A model generated the notes under the pieces. That model did not search any database. It saw only the letters and a list, made by a program, of their open reading frames with translations, and was not told the origin of the DNA. The translations under genes and the position numbers were made by a program. A DNA stretch of 64,000 nucleotides from Leishmania martiniquensis. Lineage: Eukaryota > Euglenozoa > Kinetoplastea > Trypanosomatida > Trypanosomatidae. This document shows, piece by piece, positions 1 through 12,860 of this stretch. Location: the NCBI RefSeq assembly GCF_017916325.1, contig NC_090164.1, forward strand, positions 973,501-1,037,500. Direction: 5' to 3'. The number at the start of each line of letters is the position of its first letter. The stretch's first letter is position 1.

Positions 1-2349
1 GTACCACTCAACCAAGGCTAAGCCAATACGTGCAGGCATTCACGCACAGCCTACCTTCCTCAGATGAACGACGGCCAAATCCTGGTCGATCACGGCGAGC
101 TCTCTGTGAAGAGAGGTACGAACACGCAGCTCACTGTGCAGTGGAGGGAGAGGGAGGAGGCGAAGAAGTAGAATGTGCGCGAGTTCGCATGCATGCAGGC
201 ACTCGTGTTTCTAAGCGTGAAGGGTTCACCTGTATGCGCGTGTCATCGGTGAAGGAATAGGGAGAGGCACCTCGACGGCGGATCGGTGTAGAACGAAGCT
301 ACCAAGGATGACGGAGAGGAGGATGGCCTTTCACGTAGGCGGAAGAGGCAGCCTTTCGTGATCGAGTCCCTGAGGCGGACTCTCCCCCTCCCCTTCGTCG
401 GGGTGAGAAATAAGGTGAAAAAAGAAAAAAGCTGCAGCTTCGCCTCTGCGATTCGTGCACAACGTGGCCCGTTCTCTGCTGTCGTGTTTAGCGTATGATT
501 CCCTTTCACACATCTTACGTGCGTGTGCCTATGATCGTGCACAATTGCGTTTCTTTGCTCCTCTCAGTAGCCCTTGAGACACAAGACGAGCCAGCAAGGG
601 ACGGAGTGAGACCTTGGCGAAAAGAAAGGGGCAACGACCATGGCACCGGCATCAGACCTAGGCTCTCAGTCTCGCTGAAGAGATTAGGATAGCAACGACC
701 ACGCCATCGCGCGGCCCACGTTGAGAGGGAAGTGCTACACGCCGCCGTCGCCCCACCGGTAGCGGCAGTCCTGTGGGGTGGAAGAGTGTCCTTTCAGACG
801 GTTACGAGGCACATGAGCCCGCCACGCGCACGTGTAGAGCTTCGAAGAGGAAAGCCCATGTGCAGCCCCACGCACTACTCGGCCAGCGGTTCCTTCCTGC
901 TGTGCCACCCTGCGCACACCCGTATTTGCCCGCACAGGTCAGTGGAGCCCCTATGCCGCTTTCATCGCGCCACCTAGACGCCTCTATAGAGAGAAGGAAA
1001 CGAGGGCAGCCGCAACGCACCACACGAGTGCCTTTCTGTGCGCCCATTCTCTCCGCTTTCGTTTCGTTCACGCTTCCAGGCGAGCAGTGGCCTTATCGCG
1101 CGGGCGATGGTAAAGCGACTGTGGCCGTTCGAATTCACGCAGCTCAGCCCACTTCCTCTGTGACAGCCCTGTCAAAGATGAGGAGGTCAGCGAAAACAGC
1201 CACAACGGGCACGAAGATGAGAAACGAGTCCCACAACCGAGAACGGAATAGGGAAGCACAGATGGAAGCACATAAACATATTTGCGGACAAAGAAGTGGG
1301 TACAGAGGGAAGGATACGCTGAGGAAAACGTCCGTACAGCTGAGCGCATCCCGTCAAGCCGGCGCTGGCGAGTCGCTTGCGCACATGTCACAGCACCGCC
1401 ACGACTGCGAATCCTTCCTACGTTAGAGAGTCTCAAAAAAGGCACGCCATGACGGTGTTGCCAAGCGCGATTCACAGGTTATGACAAGCGAAACACAAAA
1501 GAAAAAAAGAGCCGAGAGGAGCCCTATGCAGCCGGAGGGCGACAGGGGGAAGAGGTGAAAGGGGACAGGAGATCCAAAAAAGCGTAGGGGGCGAGGCAGC
1601 AGGGCCAACACTTCAGAGGAGCAGCGGGGCGCTAGGCCTGACAACACAAAGGCGCTCAGGAGGTGGGTTTGAGAAGATAGGCGAAAGAAAAAGGGGGCGG
1701 GATGGAAATAGCGTCGCGCCTGCGGTTATCGTGCCAACACGAGAGCCGGCGCTCCCGTCTTCTTGCGCTCCCTCATTTAGTGGCGTGGATGATGATGGCT
1801 GCCGCGGTGTATGGGATGCCCCTTTCGCCTCACGTACGCACATGGAGCCAAGCGAGTCGACGATAGAGGAAGAGAGAGAGAGTAAAAGCGGCATGCGAGA
1901 AGAGCAACACCAAAATAGAAACATATGAGGCAAAAGAGGAAATGGAAGACAAGACGCGTGTGCGGCTTACTCGCCGTCACAGCCACCCTTAGCTTGCGAA
2001 CACGTCACGTGCGCACATGAGACGAAACGTGGAAAGAAGAGGGAAAACGAGGACGAGCGGCGGATGGGGGTGGGCCCCTCAAAAGTGTTCCCTGAGAAAC
2101 GAAGAGAAACAGAAGAAAAGCATGCGAATTTCGGCGCAGTCAAGCCGGTTCGCCCATACACACACAAGACAATCGCGCGCCCACGACGCTTGGAGGGGTG
2201 CGCAGGGGTGCGCGCAGCCCCAGATACTGTCACGACAGCGGCACACAATGAAAAGGAGGAAGGCACACGCAGCGAGCCCTCTGCGCGGAGCACCCGCTGA
2301 CGAATCAACACTGAGCAGTGTCGCTCTCGCCGATGGCGCCGTTCCCTCC
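1..2349. other. Non-coding flank downstream of the acyltransferase pair
   Basis: No convincing gene is visible on either strand. The plus strand is purine-rich, so transcripts of the leftward array would be pyrimidine-rich here, as in trypanosomatid intergenic and 3'-UTR sequence. The longest open frames are either antisense to the acyltransferase copy or lack conserved motifs. Confidence 0.6.
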
Positions 2350-3267
2350 CTACGATGTACGCCAAGCAGTGTACAATGGCTTGTAGCCAAGGCTATTCCT
2401 TTTCGCTATCATATCATCCAAGTGCGTCTGCACCTCTTTGCGCAGCCCCATCGAGAGCGACAGCGCATCTTCCTCGCAAGGGTTGTAGTCACACCTGCCT
2501 ACGTACGTGTAGATGTCCGCAGGAAACCCGGGAAGCCCCTTGAAAGATGGCGGCCACACCTCATGGTTGCCATAGACGACAAGGTAGTACAGGGGCATGT
2601 TGTGCTTCAAGACCGTGTTCAGGCTGCCGAGTCGGAAGTCCCTAAGCACCTCTGGCGTGCGGTTCATTACGCCCTCAGGGAAGAAGCAAAGGTTCTTGCC
2701 CTTCTTCACCCACTCCTCCACGTCCGCGGCGACCCTCATCTGCTTCTCCTTGCCCACGGAAAGGGAGGCGCTGTTCTCGTCCGAGAAGAACACCGGGAAG
2801 TACGCGGCGCACCGCAGCGTGTACCCAAACAGCGGGAGGCGCAGCAGTGAGCTCTTCAAGAAGGTGCGGCCGCTCCACAAGAGAGAATAAGGGGCGATAA
2901 ACATGAAAAAGAGAGAGTCGAAAAAGCTGCAATGGCAAGAGCAGATGACGCCCCGCTGCATGGCGCTGTAGGGCAGCGATCCGGGCATCCGCACGATCCG
3001 CACGTGCGGGACGTTGGTAGCGAACCATACCTTGAAGGTGGCATGCTTGCAGAGGCGAGAGAGAGCCTGCGCGGTCGAGGCGGAAACGATGTGCAGTTTA
3101 TAAGCGAGAAAGGAGATGATGCGGCAGCCGATGTGAGTGCCAACGACGGCAATAGTGAGATGTAGCGTAAATCAAAAACGCATAAGCGACACAGGAAGCA
3201 TGCGCCGTTGAAGCAGCCAAAGTACGCACCCGTAGACGGCCAAGACGGCGAAAAGAAAGAGCAGCAT
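2350..3267 (-). pseudogene. PlsC-type acyltransferase copy with an in-frame TGA
   Basis: This is the downstream member of a tandem pair of glycerolipid acyltransferase-like genes; its intact sister is at 4958-5887. Read on the minus strand from the ATG at 3267, the frame aligns with the sister along its whole length (306 codons including both stops, against 310). Codon 32 is TGA (bases 3174-3172), where the sister has Trp33, so one G-to-A change explains it. Beyond the stop the frame stays open and keeps the HX4D motif (HCSFFD), FFPEGVMNRTP and the following RDFRLGS block. The first ATG after the stop is at 2988, which would give a product lacking the N-terminal membrane segments but keeping the catalytic motifs. 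Likely a young pseudogene or an N-truncated gene; an assembly error is possible. Substrate is unknown; a lysophospholipid or glycerol-phosphate acceptor is the family expectation. Confidence 0.8.
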
Positions 3268-4957
3268 TAGATGAAGTCGCCTGTCTGGGCACTTAGATGT
3301 CAGCGCGCACGTGGATGATCACAGCAAGGATGAAAGGTGACAAGGACAAGTGGGAAGGGAGGGGACAGCACTGAGAAACTATTGTGGGCGAAAAGTAGGG
3401 AGTTGGTCGTTGACCAGTTCCACCCGCGAATCCGCGAGAAAGGGAGAGCCGTCAACGTGTCTGGAGAAGGAAATGCAGGAGGCGAGAGGGAGCGAAGAAG
3501 CCTGGACGGTCGTGAGCGGGCGTGCGCGCCTGCAGTGAGAAAGAGATGCACTCCTCTGTACGGAAGCTGCAGCGTGCCTTCCGGCGCCTGGAAGAGCCCT
3601 GCCACTCCGCCACGCATACGTGCGGCGGTCCAGCAGAGACTAGGGCGGCGAAGGTGGAAAGCAACAAGACCGAGGAGAAGAGAGGCGGCGAAAAGGGAGA
3701 CGATGGAGCTAGCGAGTCGGACGAAGCAAGCGGCATATCCCTGCCCTCTCTCAACAAGAGAGAAAAAGCGCCTCAACCCATACGCGTCCATAAGCCTTCA
3801 CAGTGAGGCATCCACAAGAAATGGAGGAGATACATGGCGATATGTTTTTTCTCCCCTTTTCCTCTTCTGGTCACAAATAAGAAAAAAGCAATCGAAACCT
3901 GAAGGGTGCGCGTGTGCGAGAGAGAGAGACGTTGTGGGGAGAAAAAGAGATGCAAGGGGGCCTCTTCGTGTAGCCCCCTTCCCCACTTCTCACCATCTAT
4001 GGCTGGCCTTTCCTCACAGATGCTGTCAGTTGCTCACATGCGCGCACACAGACACACATACACCAGCGATGCTGAAGATGGTGACGACACGAACACGGAA
4101 AGGAGAAAAAAAAGAGGGGGGTTTGTAGCATTGGCGATTGGCCGCGCTTCTGAACGCTCGTAAGAGCGTCATCGGCGCCGTGCTCATGGCACTCTTGGAA
4201 AACCTGCTGCACAGACCCTCCCTCCCTCTTTCCTGATGTGCCGTGGCGGTTGCCACGCGCACACGACCACTACGTAGGATGGGTATGCGAAAGGAAGGAG
4301 TGAGAATAGCGATAAATACGGAGGGGGATGAGGAAGGAGGAAAAGGAGCACTGCGAGCACGGGTTGCGTCGGCCATGATGGCGAAACATGAGACGAACCC
4401 GATGGGAAAACGGGGGTCGAAGAGGCGAGCCCCGCCAAAGAGAAGGGGGGATAGAAAGCTGCACACGCACGTAGCGCGGAAAAAGAGAGAGAGGGAGAAA
4501 GAAGGACGGCGCAGAGGTGCTGTCTCAGTAGCGGGAGAGTGGGCGCGCGGGGGATGAGAGAGACACGCGGCGCGGCTTCGTCCCGGTGTAGGGAAGAGTC
4601 ACTCGATTTACGACTCGAAATCGCGCTTAACAACAACTGCCGGCCGCTCCATCCTACCGCAGATGCCTGTGCATGCGCTTGGCTACAATGGGGAGCGCTT
4701 TCATCCCTCACCCCTCCCCAACCGTTTCCTGGTGCGCTTTATCTCCAGTCGAGGGTGCACATACGCCCCACCCCCTTTCCGACGGTCGGCGCCCAACACC
4801 TGAGGACGGATGCGCATGCGTGTTCCCCTGTGCTAGAGAGTACCACGAAACGGCGCTCGCCTACCACAGCAAATCGTTGTGAACGGCTCGCGTAGGTGCT
4901 CTTACCGCCGCCTTGGGCAATGCGCTGTCCCTGCACGGTCCTATGCGCACCCCCATG
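3268..4957. other. Intergenic spacer between the two acyltransferase copies
   Basis: No gene recognised. The plus strand carries many A/G-rich runs, so the minus-strand transcript would contain pyrimidine tracts suitable for trans-splicing and polyadenylation signalling. Open frames here give low-complexity Ser/Leu/Phe/Pro-rich translations typical of pyrimidine-rich non-coding sequence. Confidence 0.6.
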
Positions 4958-5887
4958 CTACCCCTGAGCTTCGGAGGCGGGCGTTTTCCACCACGGCTGA
5001 TACCCTCGTTCCCGCCGCAGCGCCAACATCTCATTGATGCGTTTCTGCATCTCCTCGCGCAGTCCCCTTGCGAGCGCCAGCGCATCCAGCTTGTCAGGGT
5101 CGTACTCGTACTTGCCCATGTACACGTACACGTCCGCCGGGTATCCCGGCAGGCCCTTCAGAAAGGGCGACCATACCTCGTGGTTGCCGTAGGTGACGCA
5201 ATAGTAGAGCGCCAACTTGTGCTGTAAGATCGTCTTGAAGCTGCCGAGCCGGAAGTCCCTGAGCACCTCTGGCGTCCGGTTCATCACGCCTTCCGGGAAA
5301 AAGGAGAGAGAGCCGCCTTTGCTAAGGAATTCCTCAACCTCGACCGCCACGGCCGCCTGCTTGTCCTTGTTCACCGAGAAGGTGTTCACGTCTTCGGAGC
5401 TGAAGTGGACAAGAAAGTGGCCGCATGCAACCATCACAGTTCCGAAGAGAGGCATCCTGCGCAGGCTCGCCTTAGCAAACGTTTTTGCCTTATAGATGTA
5501 GCGGTATGGGACGTACCACAGGTACAGCATGGTGTCGAAGAAACTTGTGTGACACACGCACAGATCGTGCTGCTCTGTAATGGAGGAAAACGAAATCGAG
5601 CCAGGCAAATACTCCACCCGAATGTGAGGACTGTTGAAGCGCAGCCAGTAGCCAAACGTCGTGGCGCACACACACCGCGCCAGCGACTGCGACGTTGCAG
5701 CGTCCAACAGGTGTGCCCTCTTTAGCCAGATGAGTATCACACAGGAAAACCAGCTGATGATGACGCACAGCACCATGTGGGACGTGTACCACACCCGCAT
5801 CGCAAGGAGAGGGATCCTGCGCGCACGCAGTAGGTGAAGAAAAGAGCCATAAAGGGCCGCAAAGATGGCCCACCACAGCAGGCGCAT
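4958..5887 (-). CDS. PlsC-type glycerolipid acyltransferase, intact copy
   Basis: Predicted 309-aa membrane acyltransferase. Family members transfer an acyl group from acyl-CoA to a lysophospholipid or glycerol-phosphate; the substrate cannot be told from sequence. Hydrophobic segments lie at about residues 3-20 and 37-55. The catalytic HX4D motif is HTSFFD (His113, Asp118) and the acceptor-binding motif is FFPEG (197-200 for FPEG), followed by NRTPEVLRDFRLGS. The ATG at 5887 is the first in frame and precedes the first membrane segment. Length fits a compact LPAAT-like protein. The downstream copy at 2350-3267 has the same architecture but contains a stop. A third, distantly related acyltransferase is at 51295-52542. 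Upstream lies a 9.5 kb region without genes. PlsC fold is confident; naming it LPAAT would be inference. Confidence 0.85.
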   Translation of the reverse strand: MRLLWWAIFAALYGSFLHLLRARRIPLLAMRVWYTSHMVLCVIISWFSCVILIWLKRAHLLDAATSQSLARCVCATTFGYWLRFNSPHIRVEYLPGSISFSSITEQHDLCVCHTSFFDTMLYLWYVPYRYIYKAKTFAKASLRRMPLFGTVMVACGHFLVHFSSEDVNTFSVNKDKQAAVAVEVEEFLSKGGSLSFFPEGVMNRTPEVLRDFRLGSFKTILQHKLALYYCVTYGNHEVWSPFLKGLPGYPADVYVYMGKYEYDPDKLDALALARGLREEMQKRINEMLALRRERGYQPWWKTPASEAQG

Positions 5888-7183
5888 TCTTTCGCGCGGC
5901 AGTCGTGAAGGGTCTAATCGCTAGCCAGCACAAAACGAAAGGGGAGTGGAGAGCGCTGCCAGGCGCAAACGCAGGCGCGAGATGGCACGGAGCCTTGGCT
6001 TTCTTTGGTAGTAGGGGGAGGATGGTGAGCCCACTTTTGAAGGGATCCACGGGAAAAGCGCTGTGGAATCTAGAGAGAATGCGGAGCGCCATGGCGACCG
6101 CACATGTAGAGGGGATATCCACGGGTGTGGTTGGGTGAAAAGGGAAAGAGTGACAAAGGGCATGGACGCGCAGCTGACGGCGCCCGGTGAAAGAGCGGTC
6201 GCAGTCGAGGAAAGCTCCTAGGGTGACACACTGGAAGACGCAGTAGCAGCGTTCAGTGCGGATTCAGCGACACAGAGAGTGAGAAAAGAAAGGTATAGGA
6301 AGGCTCCATGTCAGGTGAGCGAGCCCCACGCTATGCTCGCGGGCCGCACGCCTTCGTCGCCCTTTCTTCGATTTGAGGTCTTTGTATTACGGCTACTCTT
6401 CACCTGCTTTCCTGCGGCAGCCGCCCCCACACGTGCATAAGCAACGCCCGTTTCTCACAACCTTCGTTGTTCCATGCGTACAGCTGTCTCCCTAAGCGAC
6501 GAGGAGGGCGCGGCGGCGCTGCGGCCATCCTACCCCACCCTCTCTCCTGCCCGCCGGCTCTCCCTCTTTTCTACAACGGAGATGAGCTCGAGTGGCATAC
6601 AGAAGAGAAGACGTGCGGGCAAACGGCACAGAAAGGGGCGAAGAGCGATGGCACCCGGGCGGTGATCCATCCCCACCTGCGATCCGCCTACACGCTCGCC
6701 GGCATCGCGGACTCGCTGCATCCAACCTCGTGTAGTCAGCTGCCGAGCAGCATGCGCGGTCTTTCCACCTCGGGCCTTTCCCGTGCAGCCTGTGAGCGTG
6801 TGTAGATGCGCATCCGGCTGCATCGGCTTTTCCTCACAGGGGCCATTGTGCTGCCTCCTCGGCTCGTCCCAGGTCCAAAATGTCCCCGATGTGGAAAGGA
6901 GACATGCTTCAGCGCGTTTTTTAAGCCTTGTAAAGGACCTTCGCACACACACGGCATAGGGTATCGACGACAAGAGCAGCGAGCAAGACAACGAGTTACT
7001 GCAACAGCCTGTACGCATAGGCGAACTCACTTCAGTCCCCCCGCGCAGAGACATACAGCGATGGCGAAAAAGCCTTAATGTGTGGGCGACTACAAGCAAG
7101 AAAACGGTAAACAAAGAGCAAAGAGACCAACGAGACTCTTTTACTCCACATCACCTTCCCCTCTCTACACGGCGTACAAGAAC

Positions 7184-7640
7184 CTCGGTGAGGCTCCGTT
7201 GCGCCCCTCCCCGCCCCCGGCCTCCCGCTGGCCCACCGCGCCCCCGTGCCGCCAAGCTGCCGTAGGGGCACGCGCGGCTGCAGTGCCATCGGCTCCGCCA
7301 CCCCAGCACGGCCTCCGCCTCCAGCTCCACGCACCGCCCGCCGTGCAGGCTCCCCCCTTCCCCAAATGCACACACCGCTAGGCAGAGCGAGGGCCGCGAG
7401 AGAGAAAATGAGAGAGAGACACAAGGTCGGGCCACGCTGGCACCCTGCACATCATGCGGATGCCGCACGTGTGCTGGCTGCCGCGGGTGGCTCCGACGCA
7501 ACACCATGCAGGGATCGAGCGCAGCCGTCCGCTGCGGTGAATCGCGCGGGCCTTCGCCACGCTGGGCGCGCTGCACACCCTATCAGCACCAGAAGCGACT
7601 CACGGCATGGGGCGGGGTGGAAATCAGAGGGGAGCGGAGC
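7184..7640 (-). mobile_element. Interspersed repeat copy A (SIDER-like), one half diverged
   Basis: Positions 7219-7459 match the other six copies almost perfectly; only about two differences from copy B are seen in roughly 240 bases. From 7460 the sequence departs strongly, with only patchy similarity around the CAGCACC motif near 7590. The strand given is the orientation that matches local transcription. Belongs to the CCTCCCGCTGG subtype with copies B, E and G. Confidence 0.8.
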
Positions 7641-10604
7641 TGCTAGGCCTCTCCCCGCACGCAGAGGCTGGGGCGCCGCGCCCCTCCCCCCCGGCTCCTC
7701 AGAGATGAGGCCCGCGAAATGATGTGGAATCCCATTGACAGGGATACTGGAGAAAGAGATAGCATCAAATATTCAAGGAAAAGGGAGAGGCACACCGCGG
7801 AAGCCTGCAGAGACGCAGCGCGCAGAGGCAGGTGTGCTCCAATGTGGGAGGGAAAGAGAGAGGATCGGGGAAAAGTCGGAGGAAGAAGGGGCGAGAAGGA
7901 GGAGGAGGAGGCGATAGGGGCGCACAACCGGCAGAGGGAAGGAAATGCTGCGAAAATAAAAGCAGGAGGGCGGGGCCAGTCGTGGAGGCGCAGAGCATTA
8001 CCCCGAAACAAAACATAAAGCAGCATGCGTAAGTAAACCGCATGCATGTGTGTATGCGCGTATGCTTTAGCGAGCAGCACCGGGGTGAGGGGGTGTAAGG
8101 GAGGAGCCCGTGGCAGAGAGAAGAGGGATTGGAGAGGGAGGGGGGAAGGGCGACGCCGAGAAGACCAAAAAATGGAAAAAAAAACAAAAGAACAGAAGGG
8201 CGAGCTCGGCAAGCGTGACATACACACACACACAAAGTAAAACCGAAATGATACATAAAGAGACCAAAGAGGGAGGAAGAGGGAGCCGAATGATGTGCGA
8301 AAGTAGAAGTGAGGAATATGGGCAACCACAACCGACACTAAGAAGGCAAAACAGGTGGGGGAGAAGGGGAAGAAGGAAAAGAGGCGACACAACAGGCGCA
8401 GTACGCACACACACACACGCTCGCATAGCAGTACTGATGCCCGCACGAAGCACCACCCGAACTGTCACGGCAAGCGAGTCAACACAGAGAAGTAGAGAGA
8501 AAGAAACGATACAGAAAAACAGAGTGCGTGAAGGAAAGAAAGCGGGCGAAGGAGGGAAAGGGACGTTTCGAGGCATCACGCGTGTGAACTCAGTGACCAA
8601 GAAGAGCGCAGAAAAGCAAAGATACGAAAGACACCCCCACGAGGATGAGGAATAGAAGTGTGCTGAGAGCAATAGCGGTGGTATCCATGCACAGTGATCA
8701 TCGAGAGCAAAAGTGGGCAGGTAGAGGCAGAGCGAGGTAGAAAGAAAGGTATATAGGGGGTGGGTTCAGGGAAGGGCAGGCACCAGTGCAATGATCCGAG
8801 CAGGAAAAGTTCAAGCGACATGGCAACGTGAGGTGGCCCGGATGCAGGAGATATTGTCGTCATGGGACAGGAAAGAAAAAAAAGAGGGGAAAACAGCCGA
8901 GCGGAGAGGTACGAGCCGGCAGGAATGGGATCCGACCCATGCGTGCGAGGTGTGAGCCAAGTTTCCGCATGTACTGAGGGTTGCACTCGCCACATCTCCT
9001 TTGGGCGCTTCAGACGCACGCGGGCGGTGCATGCGCTCGCCTCCGGCCGCAGCCCCTCTCCCTCCCCCAAGATCCAATCACGCGCATGCTCTTCTACCAT
9101 AGCCCGATAGGCAGCTCAATACACGCAGACGTTGCACGCTGCGACGCTGTCCCACAGCCGCGGCTCATGTCAGCACCAAAAGACCCAGAGAAGAATTGAA
9201 GAAAGAAATGTATCGATATGGATGTATAACGGAGGAAGCTCAGTCCACTAAGACAGTGAAAAGCACAAGAGCAAGGGCACACGTACAAATAATGGAGAGA
9301 GACGGTGAAAAAAAGAAGCGTGGCCCAAAGAAGAAAAAAAAGACAGAGCGACGAGGGAGGAGTCAAGAGGGGGTGCAGAGGGGCTCACACAGAGGAACAT
9401 ATGCAGGTGCAATCTTCTCAGATGGGGGTAGAAGGTAGCGAGAAGGGCAAAGGGAGCTTGAGTCACGAGAACAGGAGACTTCTCGACTCCCCCCCAAGCC
9501 CCATCCTTTTACTTTCTTTTCAGGTGTACATGTTTGTTTGCGTGTGTGTGTTGGGGGGGAAGAGGGGGAAGGGGGGGCTAGCATGCTCCTCCGGTCCGCG
9601 CTGTGTGCTCTGCGCAGCAACGCCTCCAACTTTCTCCCCCCCCCCACGCCCTCTCTCCTTAAGGGGGTACATGAAGCACAACGGAGAAAAAACGCTTATG
9701 TGTGACGAAAGAAGGAGTACAAGAGATGGACGTGAATAGTGTTGCAGCCGCCCCCCCCAACACCACACACACACACGTCTTCGTGAGGTGCACGGCGGTA
9801 CTGCTGGCAAGAGGGAGGAAAGGGGTGAGCGAAGGAGATAACCAAAAAGAGAGCACATTAGGAGATAGCGCATCAGTTTTCAAGAGAGAGATAGGTAGAG
9901 GAGGGGGGAAAGAGGCAGTGTGAGAAACGAAGAGGAAAGAAGCAAGTTGAAGATGAGAGCAGCGACACATCAGTGGGAGCGACAAGCGCACGCATAACAT
10001 TAAAAAAAAGGGGAGGGCAGCGCAGGATGAGGGAGCCGTGGGAAAGAGAAAGCTTCCTCGTCAGCTTCGACACGCGATCACACACTCACGCACAAGCACA
10101 CGCATGAGCACGAGAAGAAATAAATGCCGATTAGCTATCCACCCAAGCCTACTTCAAGCAGGGAAAGGAGAGGAGAAACAAGCAAACGAACGAGCACGCA
10201 TACACGAAAAAAAAGGCTAAAAAAACGATAACGGATGCCAAAGGAAAAACGATCCCAAACTGAGAAAGAAAAGAGAGAAGAATGTGAAAGCCAACGAAAC
10301 AAAATTACAGAAGGCATACACAGCACAGAGAGGAGACCGCTGTCATCTGCGCAGTAGACGATGGCAACCACAACGCGAGTAAACGGAGCTCGGGAGAGCG
10401 GTAAAGGGACAGAGAGAGAGGGGGGAAGAAGGAGGGCGGGGAGGAGGAAAGAGTGTGCAAGGCGAATGAACCACCGGGCCAGTCTCCCCAGGAAGAGAAG
10501 TGACCGGTAGACACTCGCAGGTCCTCCTCCCCCTCCTCCTCCCTCCCTCCCCCCATCGACTCATAAACTCGGACCTATCTGTCGCATTATCGCCCTTACG
10601 TCTC

Positions 10605-10622
10605 TGTGTGTGTGTGTGTGTG
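10605..10622. repeat. (TG)9 microsatellite
   Basis: A perfect TG dinucleotide run inside the gene desert. It corresponds to a CA run in the minus-strand transcript. Confidence 0.95.
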
Positions 10623-11085
10623 CAGTCCACTTCATGTGTGGGTTTGGTTGAATGCGTCTGAATACGCCATTTTTTTGGGGAAAAGCACACGTCGATGCAC
10701 AGTTTTGTCTCGGGCGCTGAAAATACAGTAAAAATGTGAGAAAAACCCTGCACGTGACATGAGGAAAGAAGGGAGAGCACTCAGAGTAATGGGGGGGAGA
10801 GTCTGTTAAGCAGGCAGCAGTCTCTATTCATTTCCATAAAGCGGCTTGCGCCGACTGCCGTCGCTAAAAAAAAAAGAGGGAGAAGAAGCTGAGGCAGAGC
10901 TTCGGAGAAAAAGGGGGAAGGGTGTTAGCCAAAAGAAAAAGCAGAGCAGCGTTGCTCTCGTCTTTGTCGATTCATTCGCTTTCCGCTCTTTTCGATATTC
11001 CCACCTGAATGCGCGCAGGATGCCAGTCGGGGCCCTGCCCTGGAAGGCAAAGGCAAAGAGAGATCAGACACACATCATGAGAAGT

Positions 11086-11156
11086 ACACACTCACACACA
11101 CACACACTCATACACAAACACACACACACACAAACACACACACTCACACTCGCACA
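11086..11156. repeat. CA-rich microsatellite tract
   Basis: Interrupted CA repeat of about 70 bases with occasional CT, TA and AA interruptions, in the gene desert. No associated gene. Confidence 0.95.
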
Positions 11157-12860
11157 GAGAAGGGAAAATACAAAAAAAAAGCAACATTTCTTAGTCACGT
11201 GTCCACAGCACCTGTTCGAGCGGACCGCGGTGCCGCACGCGCTATTCGTGAGACCTTGGAGGCTGCAAAAGGTGCGGAAAGCATTCTTCTGGTGCATAGA
11301 TAGGGATGCGTGTGCGTCGCACCTGGGCAGCAGGCCTTAGCTCCGCCCCCTCCCCCCGCACAAGGCCTCAGGAGTCGCAGAAATAGACGACAGGAACGCA
11401 AGGAACTGCATCTGCACAACGCTATCGACAGGCGCAGGCACAGTTGTTTGGCCACGAAGCGCACACGCAGACGAGATACTAACAGCGTTGCACAGACACA
11501 CACACACACATACAGCGGCGCTTCTTACCGAGAGGCGAAGGCAGATAGAAAGACATGCAGTGCTCGATACGGTATGCAGAGGCGAGGCAGAGACACAGCA
11601 GCGGCACGCGAGAGGAAGACGAGAAGAATGAAGGGGGGAATAATTTTAAAAAGAGATCAACCTGGCAAAGGAGCAAACAAAAACGAGCAACAGAAGAAAC
11701 TGAGATGAGTGAGATGCGTCAGGTAAAGAGCCGCAAGTGATGTGCACGACACTTGCGCGCCCGTGAAGAGGGGCAGGCCAACAAAGAGACGCGAGCAGAA
11801 CGGGGGAAGGGGGAATCTCAAAGAGAGCGAAGGAGGCTACCGCGGAAGGGTCAGGGAGAACAGAGAAGGAGAGGTGACGGAAGAAGCTAGAAAGAGATAA
11901 ACGGCCACAGCAAGCGAAAAAAAAGGAGACGACGGCTCTGATAGAGAAATGCGCCAAGAGGTAGGCACCACGAGGCACATAGAGAAGAGCGACTATCTCA
12001 CCCATGCTCTTTCCTTCAAAGCTCCCTCCTCGGCACTAGCATGCATCGCCTTCCGTGTTGCACCTGCGGATTCTCGATCACTACTGTGATGTGGGCGACT
12101 ACGTAGGAGCGCGCGCACGCATCTGTAAAGGATGTCAGTGCGTGACGAAAGAGCCCCACTTTCTTGTCACGAACTGCAGCTACCAAAAAAGAAGAACAGG
12201 CACTTGAAAGGGCAGCACTGGGTTCGTATCACCCAGTGGCCCAGAGGCAGGTCGGCCATGTCACTTGCGTGGCAGTGCCGGTGTCTTACAGCTGCGCAGT
12301 CAACACGAAACGACCGAATGCAATCAAGAAAACAAAAACATAAAAGGGATGCGGCAAAGCCGTTAACGGCTAAACAAAACACGCAGGCACGTGTCGTAGG
12401 AAAGAGCTGCGCTTGCTTTAGCTAAGCGACTGCACATTAGAGGGGGTCGGTGGTGGGGAAAAGTGACGGCCAGACCACAGGCACGACCCCACACAGAAAG
12501 CTGGGCGCCGCCCCGACCACCTCGGCCCCCACGCTCTTCATTTCTTCGGCTCGCCGGGAGCTCTTGCGCACAGCCCGCCCTCTTATTGCCTCAGAGCCTC
12601 TCGAACACCTGCTCTTCTCAGCGCGTTCTCAGCCTACCTCCCTTTGCCCCTCCCTCTTGCGCGCAGACGAGTGTACGATTCACACAACAACAGCGCAGGC
12701 CCGCCCATCCCACCACACCCCTTCTCGCGAGACGAAAGCCAATCGCCGCTGCGCCGTTGAAACTGAGAACGACTCTGAAGAAAACAGACCATGGCTTAAG
12801 CAGGCGTTGGCCCCTCCTTCACTCCGACTTGCCCACCACCCCCTCTCCGGTGCAACACTT

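Noticed and set aside
2017..2850. 277-codon plus-strand frame
   Set aside because: Lies antisense to the acyltransferase copy and has no features of its own.
6530..7114. 194-codon minus-strand frame
   Set aside because: No domain, uneven composition, many Cys and Arg, no similarity to any family I recognise.
7643..8446. 267-codon minus-strand frame rich in Phe, Leu and Ser
   Set aside because: The translation mirrors long pyrimidine tracts; overlapping frames look alike, which is typical of low-complexity DNA.
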